A stretch of DNA of 64,000 nt from AC-32 sp963704005 (GTDB lineage: Bacteria > Actinomycetota > Thermoleophilia > Gaiellales > Gaiellaceae). The stretch covers positions 124,001-188,000 of the forward strand of contig CAVPGJ010000004.1 in assembly GCA_963704005.1 (NCBI GenBank), given 5' to 3'. A program made the translations under genes and the position numbers. The notes beneath the pieces were generated by a model that worked only from the letters and a program-made list of their open reading frames with translations, was not told the DNA's origin and ran no database searches. Below, one piece after another: positions 25,513-34,863 of the stretch (the stretch's first letter is position 1; each line of letters starts with the position of its first letter).

Positions 25513-27150
25513 CTACCGGCGCCGCCCAGCGAGTGCCAGCGCGGCCTTGCGCGGAAACCGCCCGACGCGGGCGCCGAGCAGGCCCTCGAGCCACTCCGCG
25601 TCCTCCCGCGGCAGAAAGCCGAGCAACAGGGCGAGCGAGGCGAAGACCCCCGCGCCGCAGAGCAGGCCGAGGACGAGCCCGAGCGCGCCGCCGAGCGCGT
25701 CGACGAGCAACCACGCCACGGCGCCACCGGCGGCGGAGATCAGCGCACCCCTGAGAAGCCGCGGCACCTCCCAGCGAATCGGGCCGGCGATTCGCGCCGC
25801 ATAGACGGTCAAGGGGACGCCCGAGACGAGCAGCGCGCAGGCGCTTGCGATCGCAGCGCCGAGGGCACCGTGGTCCGGCACGAGCGCGAACGCCACGCCC
25901 ACGTCCACCGCGGCCGCCGCGGTGTCCACGACGAGCGGGACGCCGACACGGCCGAGGCCGGCCGTGAGCGAGGAGCTGAGCACGGTCACCGGCGTCAGCA
26001 ACGATGCTGCGACCAGCACCAGGAACGGGTCCTTCACGGGGCCGAACTCCGGTCCCCAGATGACTCGTATCGCCTCCGGACCGAGCGCCGCGGCGGCTGC
26101 GACGACCGGGAAGGTCGCGAGCAAGAGCAACCGCAAGGCCCGGCTGAACCCCGTGCGGATCCGTTCGTGCGCGCCTGCCCCGTACAGGGTCGCGACCGCC
26201 GGCGCCAGCACCTCCCCCATTGCCGCGGGCAGCCGGACCAGCCCGGTCGCGACCGCGAACGCGATCGAGTAGTAGGCGATCTCCTGGTCGGTCGAGTAGT
26301 GCGCGAGGAAGAAGAACTCCGAGCGCCGCCAGATGATCAGGTAGAGGATCGTCCCGCCGAACGAGAACGCGGCGAAGCGAAGCGCGCCCCGGCCGAGATC
26401 CGGCGCCGGCGTCGACTCGGCGTGGAGCCCGCGGACGGCGCCCCGCGCGAGCCACGCCGTCCAGAGGAGCGAGATCGTGGTCGTCGCGGCCTCGACCGCG
26501 AACATGCCGGTGATCCCGCCCCCCAGCGCCAGGACGGCGATCGTCGCGACGAGCCCGAGCCCGCCCGTGGAGAGGCCGGCGACGGTCGCCTGCCGCCAGC
26601 GCTGCAGGCCGGTGAGCACCGCGCCGGGCACGGTCGCCAGCACGCCGGCCGCCGTTGCGATCCCGGCGAACGCCCACGCACGGGGCGGCGTCGCTCCGAG
26701 CGCTCCGGCGAGCACCAGCGCGCCGCCGCCGAGAACCGCGGCCGCGACCTCGATGCGCAGGATCCTCGCGGCGAGCCAGCGCGCGGCGCCGGGACGGTCG
26801 CCGCCGACCGCCTCGCCCACGTACCGCATCAGCGCCACGGAGAAGTTGGCCGAGACGAGCGTGATCACGGTCGCCTCGACGAAGGCGATGAAGCTCTGGC
26901 GGCCCAGCCCGCTCGCGCCGAGGTAGCGCGCCGCCGCGACCGAGAGCACGAGCGTGTAGAGCTGAGGCAGCGTGTTCGCGAGCATCTTCCAGAGACCGCC
27001 GCGAACGACGCGGGCGCCGGTCGTGCCGGCGGTACCCGTCGCCGCCTCGCTCACCGAGAGAGCGGCCTCGTCGAACGGCAGGCCCGCCGCGAGCATGCGC
27101 TCCGGCAGCGAGCTGTCGGGAGGCGGCCGGCCTCTGCGCCAACGGGCCAT
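25513..27150 (-). CDS. Polysaccharide flippase (Wzx/MVF family)
   Basis: A 545-aa polytopic membrane protein with about 14 predicted helices and a ~45-residue hydrophilic N-terminus. The pattern GLWKMLANTLPQLYTLVLSVAAARYLGASGLGRQSF is split here as helix 1 with the LGASGLG turn typical of oligosaccharide flippases. LRFAAFSFGGTILYLI and ILSVLL-type helices follow, and RVGVPLVVDT lies in the C-terminal half. It would move lipid-linked repeat units across the membrane for the Wzy-like proteins encoded on either side. It is probably co-transcribed from the epimerase promoter, with a 136-nt hairpin-bearing spacer between them. Confidence 0.87.
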   Translation of the reverse strand: MARWRRGRPPPDSSLPERMLAAGLPFDEAALSVSEAATGTAGTTGARVVRGGLWKMLANTLPQLYTLVLSVAAARYLGASGLGRQSFIAFVEATVITLVSANFSVALMRYVGEAVGGDRPGAARWLAARILRIEVAAAVLGGGALVLAGALGATPPRAWAFAGIATAAGVLATVPGAVLTGLQRWRQATVAGLSTGGLGLVATIAVLALGGGITGMFAVEAATTTISLLWTAWLARGAVRGLHAESTPAPDLGRGALRFAAFSFGGTILYLIIWRRSEFFFLAHYSTDQEIAYYSIAFAVATGLVRLPAAMGEVLAPAVATLYGAGAHERIRTGFSRALRLLLLATFPVVAAAAALGPEAIRVIWGPEFGPVKDPFLVLVAASLLTPVTVLSSSLTAGLGRVGVPLVVDTAAAAVDVGVAFALVPDHGALGAAIASACALLVSGVPLTVYAARIAGPIRWEVPRLLRGALISAAGGAVAWLLVDALGGALGLVLGLLCGAGVFASLALLLGFLPREDAEWLEGLLGARVGRFPRKAALALAGRRR

Positions 27151-27228
27151 CGTCCTAGTGTTTCAGCCGATGAAGGCTGTTCGAGCCAGGCGGGCTGCGG
27201 CGCTCGTGGGTTCGGCGCTTCGTGAGGC

Positions 27229-27260
27229 GGTGGCTGAGCCCGCAGGCAGCCCGAGCCACC
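27229..27260 (-). other. Hairpin in the epimerase-flippase spacer
   Basis: GGTGGCT (27229-27235) and AGCCACC (27254-27260) form a 7-bp stem, with further GC pairs inside. It lies in the 136-nt gap between the co-directional epimerase and flippase genes. No open reading frame of interest or T-run is present. It may be a processing or attenuation structure. Confidence 0.35.
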
Positions 27261-27286
27261 GGCAGACCGCGGCCGCGCGCCCCAAG

Positions 27287-28276
27287 CTAGGACCTGCCGA
27301 CGGGCTCCCGGCGGCGCGTGTGCTCGACGACGTCGGCGATGATCTGGTCGAGGTCGAGCGTCGTCTGCCAGCCGATCGCGGCCCTGATCTTCTCCGTCGC
27401 CGGCTCGCGGTGGAGCGTGTCCTCGATCCCCTGCTCGTAGACCTGCTCGTAGGGGATGAAGGAGAGCTCCGAGGCGCTGTCCGTGGCCCGGAGGACGCGC
27501 TCGGCCAGCTCGAGGATCGAGACGCGCTCCGACGAGCCGACGTTGTAGATCTCGCCGGAGGTCCCCGCCGCGTCCATCACGCCGGTCAGCGCGCGCACGG
27601 TGTCCGAGACATGGCAGAACGAACGCGTCTGCGTCCCGTCGCCGTGCACCTCGAGCGGCTCGCCGGCCAGCGCCCGCTCCACGAAGCGCGGGATCACCAT
27701 CCCGTAGCGCCCGCTCTGTCGGGGGCCGACCGTGTTGAACAGCCGGACGACGACAGCGTCCAGGCCGCGCTCGAGGTGGTATGAGAGCGCCAGGTGCTCG
27801 TCCATCGCCTTCGAGTCGGCGTAGAGCCAGCGCTTCTCGGTGGTCGGCCCGTAGATGCGGCGGTCGTTCTCGGCCAGCGGGCGCTCCTCGCGGTGGTCGC
27901 CGTAGACCTCGGAGCTGGACGCGACGAGCACGCGCTTGCCGAGCTTGCTGCAGTAGCCGAGCACGGTCTCGGTGCCCTGGACGTTGGTGACCATCGTGTG
28001 GACGGGCTGCTCGACGATCAGCCGCACGCCGACCGCGGCCGCCATGTGGAAGACGACGTCGCAGCGGTGGACGAGGTCGCCGACGACCGACGGCGAGAGC
28101 ACGGAGTCGACGACGAGGTGGAAGTCCGGCCGGTCGCGCAGGTGGGCGACGTTCTCGAGCGAGCCGGTGGAGACGTCGTCGAGCACGAACACCTCCCAGC
28201 CGCCCGCGAGGAGGGCCTCGGAGAGGTGCGAGCCGATGAACCCGGCCCCCCCGGTGACGAGCGCCTTCCCAGCCAT
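27287..28276 (-). CDS. NAD-dependent nucleotide-sugar epimerase/dehydratase
   Basis: A 329-aa extended short-chain dehydrogenase. The nucleotide motif VTGGAGFIGSHL opens the protein, catalytic SSSEVYG and the Y-x3-K pair in LYADSKAMDE follow, with NTVGPRQSGRYGMVIPRF and RSFCHVSDTVRAL in the substrate domain. The family includes UDP-glucose 4-epimerase and UDP-glucuronate decarboxylase, and sequence alone does not decide between them. It supplies an activated sugar for the locus. The ATG at 28276 is divergent from the secreted S15 peptidase gene across a 99-nt gap. Confidence 0.9.
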   Translation of the reverse strand: MAGKALVTGGAGFIGSHLSEALLAGGWEVFVLDDVSTGSLENVAHLRDRPDFHLVVDSVLSPSVVGDLVHRCDVVFHMAAAVGVRLIVEQPVHTMVTNVQGTETVLGYCSKLGKRVLVASSSEVYGDHREERPLAENDRRIYGPTTEKRWLYADSKAMDEHLALSYHLERGLDAVVVRLFNTVGPRQSGRYGMVIPRFVERALAGEPLEVHGDGTQTRSFCHVSDTVRALTGVMDAAGTSGEIYNVGSSERVSILELAERVLRATDSASELSFIPYEQVYEQGIEDTLHREPATEKIRAAIGWQTTLDLDQIIADVVEHTRRREPVGRS

Positions 28277-28312
28277 GAGGAAGAGCGTATCGACCGCCTC
28301 GGGCCTTGTCCG

Positions 28313-28341
28313 TTGACGGGGCGCCGGGCAGAGCAGACAAT
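28313..28341 (+). promoter_or_regulatory. Predicted promoter of the S15 peptidase gene
   Basis: TTGACG (28313-28318) and GACAAT (28336-28341) are spaced by 17 bp. They lie about 35 nt upstream of the gene start, whose ribosome site is the G-rich GGGGGGAGGT just before the ATG. Confidence 0.55.
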
Positions 28342-28375
28342 CGTGGCTCCGTCAGTTCGAGGGGGGAGGTATGAC

Positions 28376-30922
28376 ATGAGGCGCTGGGTTGGATGGGTCG
28401 CGGCAGCCGCGGCCGCAGTCGCGGTGTTCGCCGTTTCCGGTACGGCACAGGCGGACGTCCCGCACATCGTGATCGGGCCCGACGGCACGACGGCCGACGT
28501 CTTCAGCTACGCGGACGCGATCAGGGAGCGCGTCTTCATTCCCGTTCCCGGGGTGGACCAGGACGGCGACGGGGTCACCGACCAGATGTCGATCGACATC
28601 ATCCGGCCGGCCGAGACCAACGCCGGGCTCAAGGTGCCCGCGATCATCGACCCGAGCCCCTACTACACCTCGCTGGGACGCGGCAACGAGTCGGAGTACA
28701 TCCATACGACCGCGGCGGGCGTCCTCGACAAGTTCCCGCTCTACTACGACAACTACTTCGTCCCGCGCGGCTACGCCTTCATCGCCGCCGACGCGGACGG
28801 GACGGCGTTCTCGACCGGCTGCCCGCTCCACGGCGGCCCGGGTGACGTCGCCGGCTTCAAGGCGGTCATCGACTGGCTGATGGGCCGCATCCCCGGGTAC
28901 ACGACGCTGGCCGACACCACTCCGGTGACCGCGAGCTGGGACAACGGCAAGAACGCCATGATCGGCAAGTCGTACGACGGCACCTTCGCGAACGGCGTCG
29001 CCTCGACCGGCGTCGACGGCCTGACCACGATCGTCCCGATCTCGGCGATCTCCGACTGGTACGACTACTCGCGGATGGGCGGGATCCGCTTCAACACCCA
29101 CTATCCGGCCAGCCTCTCGAACACGATCACCCAGAACGTCGGCGCCGCTCAGCTCGGCGTCGTGCCGCCGAGCCGCAACTCGCTCTGCGCGGCCTCGCGG
29201 ACCGCGATGAGCGCCGCGGGAACGAACGGCGACGGGGACGCGGACGGTGACATCAACAACTTCTGGCAGGCGCGCAACTACAACCTCAACGTGGCCAACG
29301 TGCACGCGGCCGTCTTCGAGTCGCAGGGCCTGAACGACGACAACGTGCGGCCGAACCACTTCGCGCAGTGGTGGGCGGGCCTGACCGCGAACGACGTCCC
29401 GCGCAAGCTCTGGCTCTCCCAGGAGGGCCACGTCGACCCGTTCGACTACCGCCGGGCCGAGTGGGTCGACACCCTGCACCGCTGGTTCGACTACTGGCTC
29501 CAGGGCGTCGACAACGGGATCGTGAAGCAGCCGCAGGTGGACATCGAGGTCGCTCCGAACACGTGGGAGACCGCCAAGGGCTGGCCGCTCCCGAACACGA
29601 AGCCGATCGACTTCTACCTCCAGGGGACCGCGGCCGGCTTCCAGGGGCATTTCGGCTCGGCGCCGGGCGGGAACACCGACTCGCTGACGTTCACCGACGC
29701 CAACCTGAGCGAGACGAACTACGAGTCGCTGACGAACTCCCAGGCGAACAAGGCGATGTTCCTCTCGCCGCCGCTGGCCCACGACATGCGCATCTCCGGG
29801 ACGCCCCAGCTCGACATCTGGGCGTCGCTCAGCAAGACGCAGACGAACCTCTCGGCGTTCCTGGTCGACTACGGCGGAGGCGTCCTGCGCGTCCTCCGGA
29901 CGAGCAACGAGGGCGTTCACAACCTGACCACGTCGTCCTGCTACGGCGACGCCACGGCGACGGACGACGGCTGCTATCTCGACGTCGCGGAGACGACGAC
30001 GAGCGGCGGGAATCCGTACATGCCGACCACCTGGCGGGTGGCGAAGGGGATCCTCGACTCGTCGAACCGCGACTCGCTCTTCACGGGCCTCGCCAGCCCG
30101 GCGACGATCGGGCAGAAGTACGAGTTCAGGTGGCCGACCCTGCCGAACGACTTCACGTTCGTCGCCGGCCACCGGATCGGCGTGATCATCGGCGCCAACT
30201 TCTCGGGCTACGGCTCGGTCAACGGCACGACCCAGACGGCGATCACGCTCGACACCAGGCTGAGCAAGGTCGTCCTCCCGGTCGTCGGGGGCTTCGACTC
30301 GGCCAGGGACGCCGGCGCGTTCGCCTTCGACTCGAAGCCGACGGTGAAGATCGTCACGCCGGCCGAGGGCGCGACCTATCCGCTCGACAAGCCGGTGGCC
30401 GCGATCTACAAGTGCAACGACGACATCGCGGTCTCGTCCTGCGCCGGCACGGTCGACAACGGCGACGACATCGACTCGTCGACGATCGGCTCGCACGCGT
30501 TCACGGTGACCGCGACCGACAGCAGCGGGCAGACGACGACGGTAACGACGCACTACAACGTCGTCTACACCTGGAACGGGTTCTTCGCGCCGATCTCCAA
30601 CTCCGGCGACGGGCTCAACCTCGTCCATGCCGGCGACCTGATCAAGCTCGGGTTCGGCCTCAACGGCGACCGGGGGCTGAGCATCTTCGCGGCCGGCTAT
30701 CCGGCGTCGGCGCCGATCGCGTGCCCCTCGGGCACGCCTCACTCGATCCCCGCAGCCGGCGACGGTACGGCTCCGGGTCTCTCCTTCGGCGTCGCGTCCA
30801 ACCACTACACCTACGGCTGGCAGACCGACGCGGCCTGGGCCGGGACCTGCCGGCAGTTCCAGATCGTGCTCAACGACGGTACGTCGACGGTCCACACCGC
30901 CGACTTCCTGTTCTTCTCCTAG
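28376..30922 (+). CDS. Secreted X-Pro dipeptidyl-peptidase/CocE-like (S15) hydrolase with PxKF-like C-terminal domain
   Basis: An 848-aa exported protein: signal peptide (~1-27), then an alpha/beta hydrolase domain with nucleophile Ser199 in GKSYDGT, acid Asp321 in GLNDDNV and His352 in EGHVDPF. The beta-rich PepX C-terminal domain follows (LSPPLAHDMRISGTPQLDIW). Beyond ~residue 650 there is an Ig/HYR-like domain with a Cys pair and a final domain resembling PxKF (NGFFAPISN ... AGDLIKLGFGLNGD). The ATG at 28376 was chosen because GGGGGGAGGT precedes it and a signal peptide follows; the frame is open further upstream only as antisense to the epimerase. Family members hydrolyse Xaa-Pro peptides or esters. 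Its role in a polysaccharide locus is unclear. Confidence 0.87.
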   Translation: MRRWVGWVAAAAAAVAVFAVSGTAQADVPHIVIGPDGTTADVFSYADAIRERVFIPVPGVDQDGDGVTDQMSIDIIRPAETNAGLKVPAIIDPSPYYTSLGRGNESEYIHTTAAGVLDKFPLYYDNYFVPRGYAFIAADADGTAFSTGCPLHGGPGDVAGFKAVIDWLMGRIPGYTTLADTTPVTASWDNGKNAMIGKSYDGTFANGVASTGVDGLTTIVPISAISDWYDYSRMGGIRFNTHYPASLSNTITQNVGAAQLGVVPPSRNSLCAASRTAMSAAGTNGDGDADGDINNFWQARNYNLNVANVHAAVFESQGLNDDNVRPNHFAQWWAGLTANDVPRKLWLSQEGHVDPFDYRRAEWVDTLHRWFDYWLQGVDNGIVKQPQVDIEVAPNTWETAKGWPLPNTKPIDFYLQGTAAGFQGHFGSAPGGNTDSLTFTDANLSETNYESLTNSQANKAMFLSPPLAHDMRISGTPQLDIWASLSKTQTNLSAFLVDYGGGVLRVLRTSNEGVHNLTTSSCYGDATATDDGCYLDVAETTTSGGNPYMPTTWRVAKGILDSSNRDSLFTGLASPATIGQKYEFRWPTLPNDFTFVAGHRIGVIIGANFSGYGSVNGTTQTAITLDTRLSKVVLPVVGGFDSARDAGAFAFDSKPTVKIVTPAEGATYPLDKPVAAIYKCNDDIAVSSCAGTVDNGDDIDSSTIGSHAFTVTATDSSGQTTTVTTHYNVVYTWNGFFAPISNSGDGLNLVHAGDLIKLGFGLNGDRGLSIFAAGYPASAPIACPSGTPHSIPAAGDGTAPGLSFGVASNHYTYGWQTDAAWAGTCRQFQIVLNDGTSTVHTADFLFFS

Positions 30923-32745
30923 AGGTTCTTCAGCGCCTCCTCGATCCGCGGCTCGCGCGGGTCGAGGAGGCGCGCCTTCTCGAGCTCGGCGCGGGCCCGC
31001 CTCAGCTCGTGCGCGCGCTGGTAGGCGAGGCCGAGGTCGAAGCGCAGCTCGACGACGCGCGGCTCCTTGCGCACGGCCTGCTCGAGCGCCGCTGCCGCCG
31101 CGCGTGGGGTGGAGGCGCGGGCGGCATCGGCGACGTACGGGTCGACGGAGAGCGGGTCGAGCCGCTTCGCCCAGCGGAGCTGCCCGCGGTCGGTCAGCCT
31201 CGCCGAGAGCCAGGGCGGCACGAACAGGACGAACGCAACGAGCACCGCCGCCGCCGCCGCGGGGACCGCCGACCGCCGCTCCAGCGTCCGCCGGTCGCCG
31301 CCGGAGTTGCCGGCCCCGAGCAGGAGGAAGAACGGCACCCCGCAGGCCGGCACCGTCCAGATCCAGTCGACCGACGCGTGCACGAGCCAGTAGGCCGCGC
31401 CGGCGAAGGCGGCGGTCGCCGCAGGATCACGCGCGCGCATGCGCGAGACGACCGGCACGAAGACCGGCACGATCGCGAGCACGAGCAGCGCGAAACCGAC
31501 CACGCCGAGCTCGCTCAGCGCGTCGAGCTCGACCGAATGCGCCCGGGCGGGCGTGTCCGGGCTGTGCCGGTTCTGGAGGTAGGCGGGCCCGAAGCCGCGA
31601 GAGCCGATCCCGGCCAGCGGGTTGTGCTCGAACTGGTGCACGGCCACGCGCCAGATGTCGTAGCGGTACGAGCCGAGCTGGAAGAGGTGGCTCGAGGTCG
31701 TGTTCGCGGAGGGCGCGTGCGTGAAGGCCCGCCACTTCTCGTCGAACCAGCCCTGGTGGTAGACGCGGGCGAAGAAGACGGCGATCAGGATCGCGGCGGC
31801 GGCCAGGAAGAGCCCGAGCGCCGCGAAGCCGGAGGCCCGCACGGCGCGCGGCCCGAGCTCGAGCCTCCGGTCCACGAGCGCGTAGACGAGCCCCGCGACC
31901 GCGCCCAGCGCCGTCAGCAGCAGGATCGCCGAGCCGGCGCCGCGGACGTTCGCGACGGTCTCGGTGCGGAACGGAGCCGTCAGCGGCCGGTAGGCGGCAG
32001 CGGTCAGCACGCCCGCGATCAGCGCCGGCGGGAGCAGCCGCAGCCGCAGCGGCGAGAGGCCGAAAACGAGCGCGGCGGATGCGGCGAGGGCGAGGATGCC
32101 GCCCTTGCTCTGCGCGGTCAGCCAGCCGGAGGCGATCGCCGTCGCGGCGGCCAGCGCGAGCAGGCGGGCGACGACCGGCAGCGAGCGCCGGGACGCGAGC
32201 ACGACCGCCGGCCAGAACCCGATCAGAAACACCGCTGCCAGCGCGTTCGGGTACGAGATCGGATACGAGAGCCGACCCAGGTAGAAGTGGTCGAGCTGGT
32301 GGCCGCCGAAACGGAGGACGAGCCCGGACCCGACCGCCAGCAGCCCGGACGCCGCGGCGACCGCGCCGCCGGCGAGCTCACGATCGCGAGCCGTGTGCAG
32401 CGTCAGCAGCGGCATGGCCAGGGCGATCGCGTAGAAGAGCGTCAGCAGCGCCTCGTCGCGCGCGAGCGGCGGCACCGCCGACCACGAGATCGAGAGCGCC
32501 TCCCACCCGGCCAGCAGCACGAGCGCTGAAAGCGCCACGAGCTCTCGCCTGCGCGGGCGGGCCACGCCTCCACTTGCGAGCACGACGGCGAGCAGCAGCG
32601 CGCCGAGAAAGGCATACGGCAGCCAGTCGGGCCCGCTCGTGCTCCCGTTCGCGAGCCAGGCCATGCCGGCCGCCCCCGCGGCGAGGGCTGCGGCCGGCAG
32701 CGCGCGCGCCACGGTTCCGGTGTCGAAGGGCATCGTGCCGTCCAC
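30919..32745 (-). CDS. O-antigen ligase-like membrane protein with C-terminal TPR-like helices
   Basis: A 608-aa protein with about 12 membrane helices and the Wzy_C loop (SYRYDIWRVAVHQFEHNPLAGIGSRGFG, interrupted here for length), followed by AHSVELDALSELGV, matching the ligase/polymerase family. The last ~100 residues are soluble helical repeats (ALEQAVRKEPRVVELRF, RARAELEKARLLDPREP) like tetratricopeptide units. It is the second such polymerase or ligase in the locus. The start is either GTG 32745 or ATG 32733; neither has a strong ribosome site. Its stop overlaps the end of the S15 gene by 4 nt. Confidence 0.85.
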   Translation of the reverse strand: MDGTMPFDTGTVARALPAAALAAGAAGMAWLANGSTSGPDWLPYAFLGALLLAVVLASGGVARPRRRELVALSALVLLAGWEALSISWSAVPPLARDEALLTLFYAIALAMPLLTLHTARDRELAGGAVAAASGLLAVGSGLVLRFGGHQLDHFYLGRLSYPISYPNALAAVFLIGFWPAVVLASRRSLPVVARLLALAAATAIASGWLTAQSKGGILALAASAALVFGLSPLRLRLLPPALIAGVLTAAAYRPLTAPFRTETVANVRGAGSAILLLTALGAVAGLVYALVDRRLELGPRAVRASGFAALGLFLAAAAILIAVFFARVYHQGWFDEKWRAFTHAPSANTTSSHLFQLGSYRYDIWRVAVHQFEHNPLAGIGSRGFGPAYLQNRHSPDTPARAHSVELDALSELGVVGFALLVLAIVPVFVPVVSRMRARDPAATAAFAGAAYWLVHASVDWIWTVPACGVPFFLLLGAGNSGGDRRTLERRSAVPAAAAAVLVAFVLFVPPWLSARLTDRGQLRWAKRLDPLSVDPYVADAARASTPRAAAAALEQAVRKEPRVVELRFDLGLAYQRAHELRRARAELEKARLLDPREPRIEEALKNL

Positions 32746-32968
32746 TCTACGAGGCCCGCTTTCGGGACCCGGACGCCCTTCGCGGCAGGTGTGGACACAA
32801 ATTGGCCCTTGCGCCGCCAGGGATGCGCAACTACCGTGGGTACGGGCGTTAAGGGAAGTTGGTCAAAAGGCGGTTGGAAGTGGGGATTTCTGCCACGAAG
32901 CTTGTAGCACGGAGCTTCTCGGCATGTCCGCTGCTACTTGCGGCCAGAGGAGGAGGAGGGAACAAGGA

Positions 32969-33334
32969 ATGAGGCGTCGATTTTTGAGATGGGGTGTCTG
33001 CACTTGCGCGGTCGCCGCGATGGGCTTCGCGCCCACCGCGTTGGGCGCTGGTGCAACCCCGCAGCAGATCCTGAGGGACTACGCACAGCACGGCCATCTC
33101 ACGCAGCACTACTCGCGTGCCGATCTCCAGCGCGCGCAGCGCGATGCAGCGCTCCAGGGCTACCCGCACGTGGGTGTCCAGGGCGCGGTGGCGCAGGCGC
33201 TCGGAGCCCAGGCCGTCAAGACCACCGGCGGATTGCCCTTCACCGGCGTCGACCTTGCGTTGATGGCCGCGGGCGGGGCACTGCTGCTGGTTGCGGGTAC
33301 CGGCCTGCGTAGGCTCGGACGGGCGAAGCAGTAG
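32969..33334 (+). CDS. Small LPFTG-anchored surface protein
   Basis: A 121-aa exported protein: signal peptide (~1-27), a short helical charged middle (QQILRDYAQHGHLTQ, RADLQRAQRDAALQGY), then LPFTG at residues 89-93, a hydrophobic helix (94-112) and the basic tail RRLGRAK. That is a complete cell-wall sorting signal, so a sortase should link it to peptidoglycan. No sortase gene is in the window. The ATG at 32969 has a strong purine-rich ribosome site (AGGAGGAGGAGGG). It lies just upstream of the sugar transferase gene. The 223-nt leader region contains several small inverted repeats but no recognised riboswitch. Confidence 0.78.
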   Translation: MRRRFLRWGVCTCAVAAMGFAPTALGAGATPQQILRDYAQHGHLTQHYSRADLQRAQRDAALQGYPHVGVQGAVAQALGAQAVKTTGGLPFTGVDLALMAAGGALLLVAGTGLRRLGRAKQ

Positions 33335-33381
33335 CCCTCCGGGACTAGGCCGGACACGACGGAGCTGCAGGGAGCGGCCAC

Positions 33382-34863
33382 TTGGCGACGCGACCGTTGA
33401 CGAACGCGGAAGCCCTTCCGGTCCTCGAGCCGATCGAGCTCGAGCCGACCGAGCGGCTTGCGCTTCGGCGCCTGCGCGCGGTCGGTACCTGGACCCGAGG
33501 CGCGTTCGTCCTCGACGTCACCATGCTCGCGGTGGCGTCCATGGCCGCGCAGATCGGCTCGAACCGGGCCGGCATCCTGCCGACGCCCGCGTTCTGGCTT
33601 GCGCTCTACTGCGCGCTCGTGCTGCTCGTGCTCCGCCTGCGGGGGATGTACAGCTGGCACGTCCGCGTCCAGCCGCTCGACGACGTGCGCACCGTCCTCA
33701 CCGCGGTCGTCCTCGCCGCGATGACGGTGCTAAGCATCCGCATCCTCCTTCCGGGCAATCTCGACGAGATCGGCCCGCAATCGCTGCGGCTGCTCGCGTT
33801 CAGCGCCGTCTACCTGGCCGCGGGCCGGATCGCGCTCGACTGGACGCAGCTCCAAGCGCGGCGGCACGGCGAGCTGGGGAAGCCGACGCTGGTCGTCGGC
33901 GCCGGGCGCGTGGGCCGCCTGGCCGCGCACCGGCTGCTCGAGCATCCCGAGTTCGGCCTGCGCCCGATCGGCTTCCTCGACAAGGAGCCTCTCGACGAGG
34001 CGCTGCTGCCCGTTCCGGTCGTCGGCGCCAGCTGGGACCTGGAGCGGCTCATCGAGCAGCACGGCATCGAGCACGTCCTCGTCACCTTCTCCACGGCCCC
34101 GAGCGAGGTGCTGCTCCGCGAGATCAAGCGCTGCGAGGAGCTGGGCGTCTCCATCTCGCTCGTGCCGAGGCTCTTCGAGAGCGTCAATGAGCGGCTCGAG
34201 ATCGAGCACATCGGCGGGCTACCGCTCCTCGCGAGCCGCAAGACCGATCCGAGAGGCTGGCAGTTCGCCGTCAAGCACGTCATCGACCGCGTCGTCGCGG
34301 CCACGATCCTGCTGATCGGCTCACCGCTCTTCCTCTTCCTCGCGCTCGGCACGCTGCTCTCCGTCGGCCGCCCGATCTTCTTCCGGCAGCCGCGCACCGG
34401 CCGCGACGGCCGGGACTTCGAGATGCTCAAGTTCCGGTCGATGCGGACCTCGTCAGAGCCGGTCACGCTGCCGGACCTGCCGCACGACACCGCCCCGGGC
34501 GGCGTCGAGGGCGACGACCGCCGCACCGGCTTCGGCACGTTCGTGCGCCGCACCTCGCTCGACGAGCTGCCGCAGCTCCTGAACGTGCTCAAGGGCGAGA
34601 TGAGCCTGATCGGCCCGCGCCCCGAGCGGCCCGACTTCGTGCGCCTCTTCGAGCACAACATCCACCGCTACGGCGACCGGCTGCGCGTCAAGTCCGGGAT
34701 CACCGGCTGGGCCCAGGTACACGGCCTGCGCGGCCAAACGTCGCTCACCGACCGGGTCGAGTGGGACAACTACTACATCGAGAACTGGTCGCTCTGGCTG
34801 GACTTCAAGATCCTGCTGATGACGATCCTCGCCTGCGGCCGCTACTTCACCCTCGACGAGTAA
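33382..34863 (+). CDS. Polyprenyl-phosphate glycosyl-1-phosphate transferase (WbaP/EpsL-type)
   Basis: A 493-aa membrane enzyme expected to start repeat-unit assembly by loading the first sugar phosphate on undecaprenyl phosphate. Four N-terminal helices are followed by a Rossmann CoA-binding-like domain (PTLVVGAGRVGRLAAHRLL), a membrane hairpin and the catalytic sugar-transferase domain: FRQPRTGRDGRDFEMLKFRSM split here around residue 340, RRTSLDELPQLLNVLKGEMS, LIGPRPERP, VKSGITGWAQVHGLRG and a final DNYYIENWSLWLDFKIL. The start is TTG 33382 with GGGAG about 7 nt upstream. Confidence 0.93.
   Translation: MATRPLTNAEALPVLEPIELEPTERLALRRLRAVGTWTRGAFVLDVTMLAVASMAAQIGSNRAGILPTPAFWLALYCALVLLVLRLRGMYSWHVRVQPLDDVRTVLTAVVLAAMTVLSIRILLPGNLDEIGPQSLRLLAFSAVYLAAGRIALDWTQLQARRHGELGKPTLVVGAGRVGRLAAHRLLEHPEFGLRPIGFLDKEPLDEALLPVPVVGASWDLERLIEQHGIEHVLVTFSTAPSEVLLREIKRCEELGVSISLVPRLFESVNERLEIEHIGGLPLLASRKTDPRGWQFAVKHVIDRVVAATILLIGSPLFLFLALGTLLSVGRPIFFRQPRTGRDGRDFEMLKFRSMRTSSEPVTLPDLPHDTAPGGVEGDDRRTGFGTFVRRTSLDELPQLLNVLKGEMSLIGPRPERPDFVRLFEHNIHRYGDRLRVKSGITGWAQVHGLRGQTSLTDRVEWDNYYIENWSLWLDFKILLMTILACGRYFTLDE

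Noticed and set aside
28352..30895. An 847-codon minus-strand open frame opposite the S15 peptidase
   Set aside because: Composition is Arg/Val/Asp-rich low-complexity text with no motifs, and the plus strand has a complete catalytic triad and signal peptide.
32746..32968. Riboswitch in the leader of the LPFTG gene
   Set aside because: Small inverted repeats (TTGCGC/GCGCAA and GTAGCA/TGCTAC) are present, but no recognisable riboswitch core could be matched.
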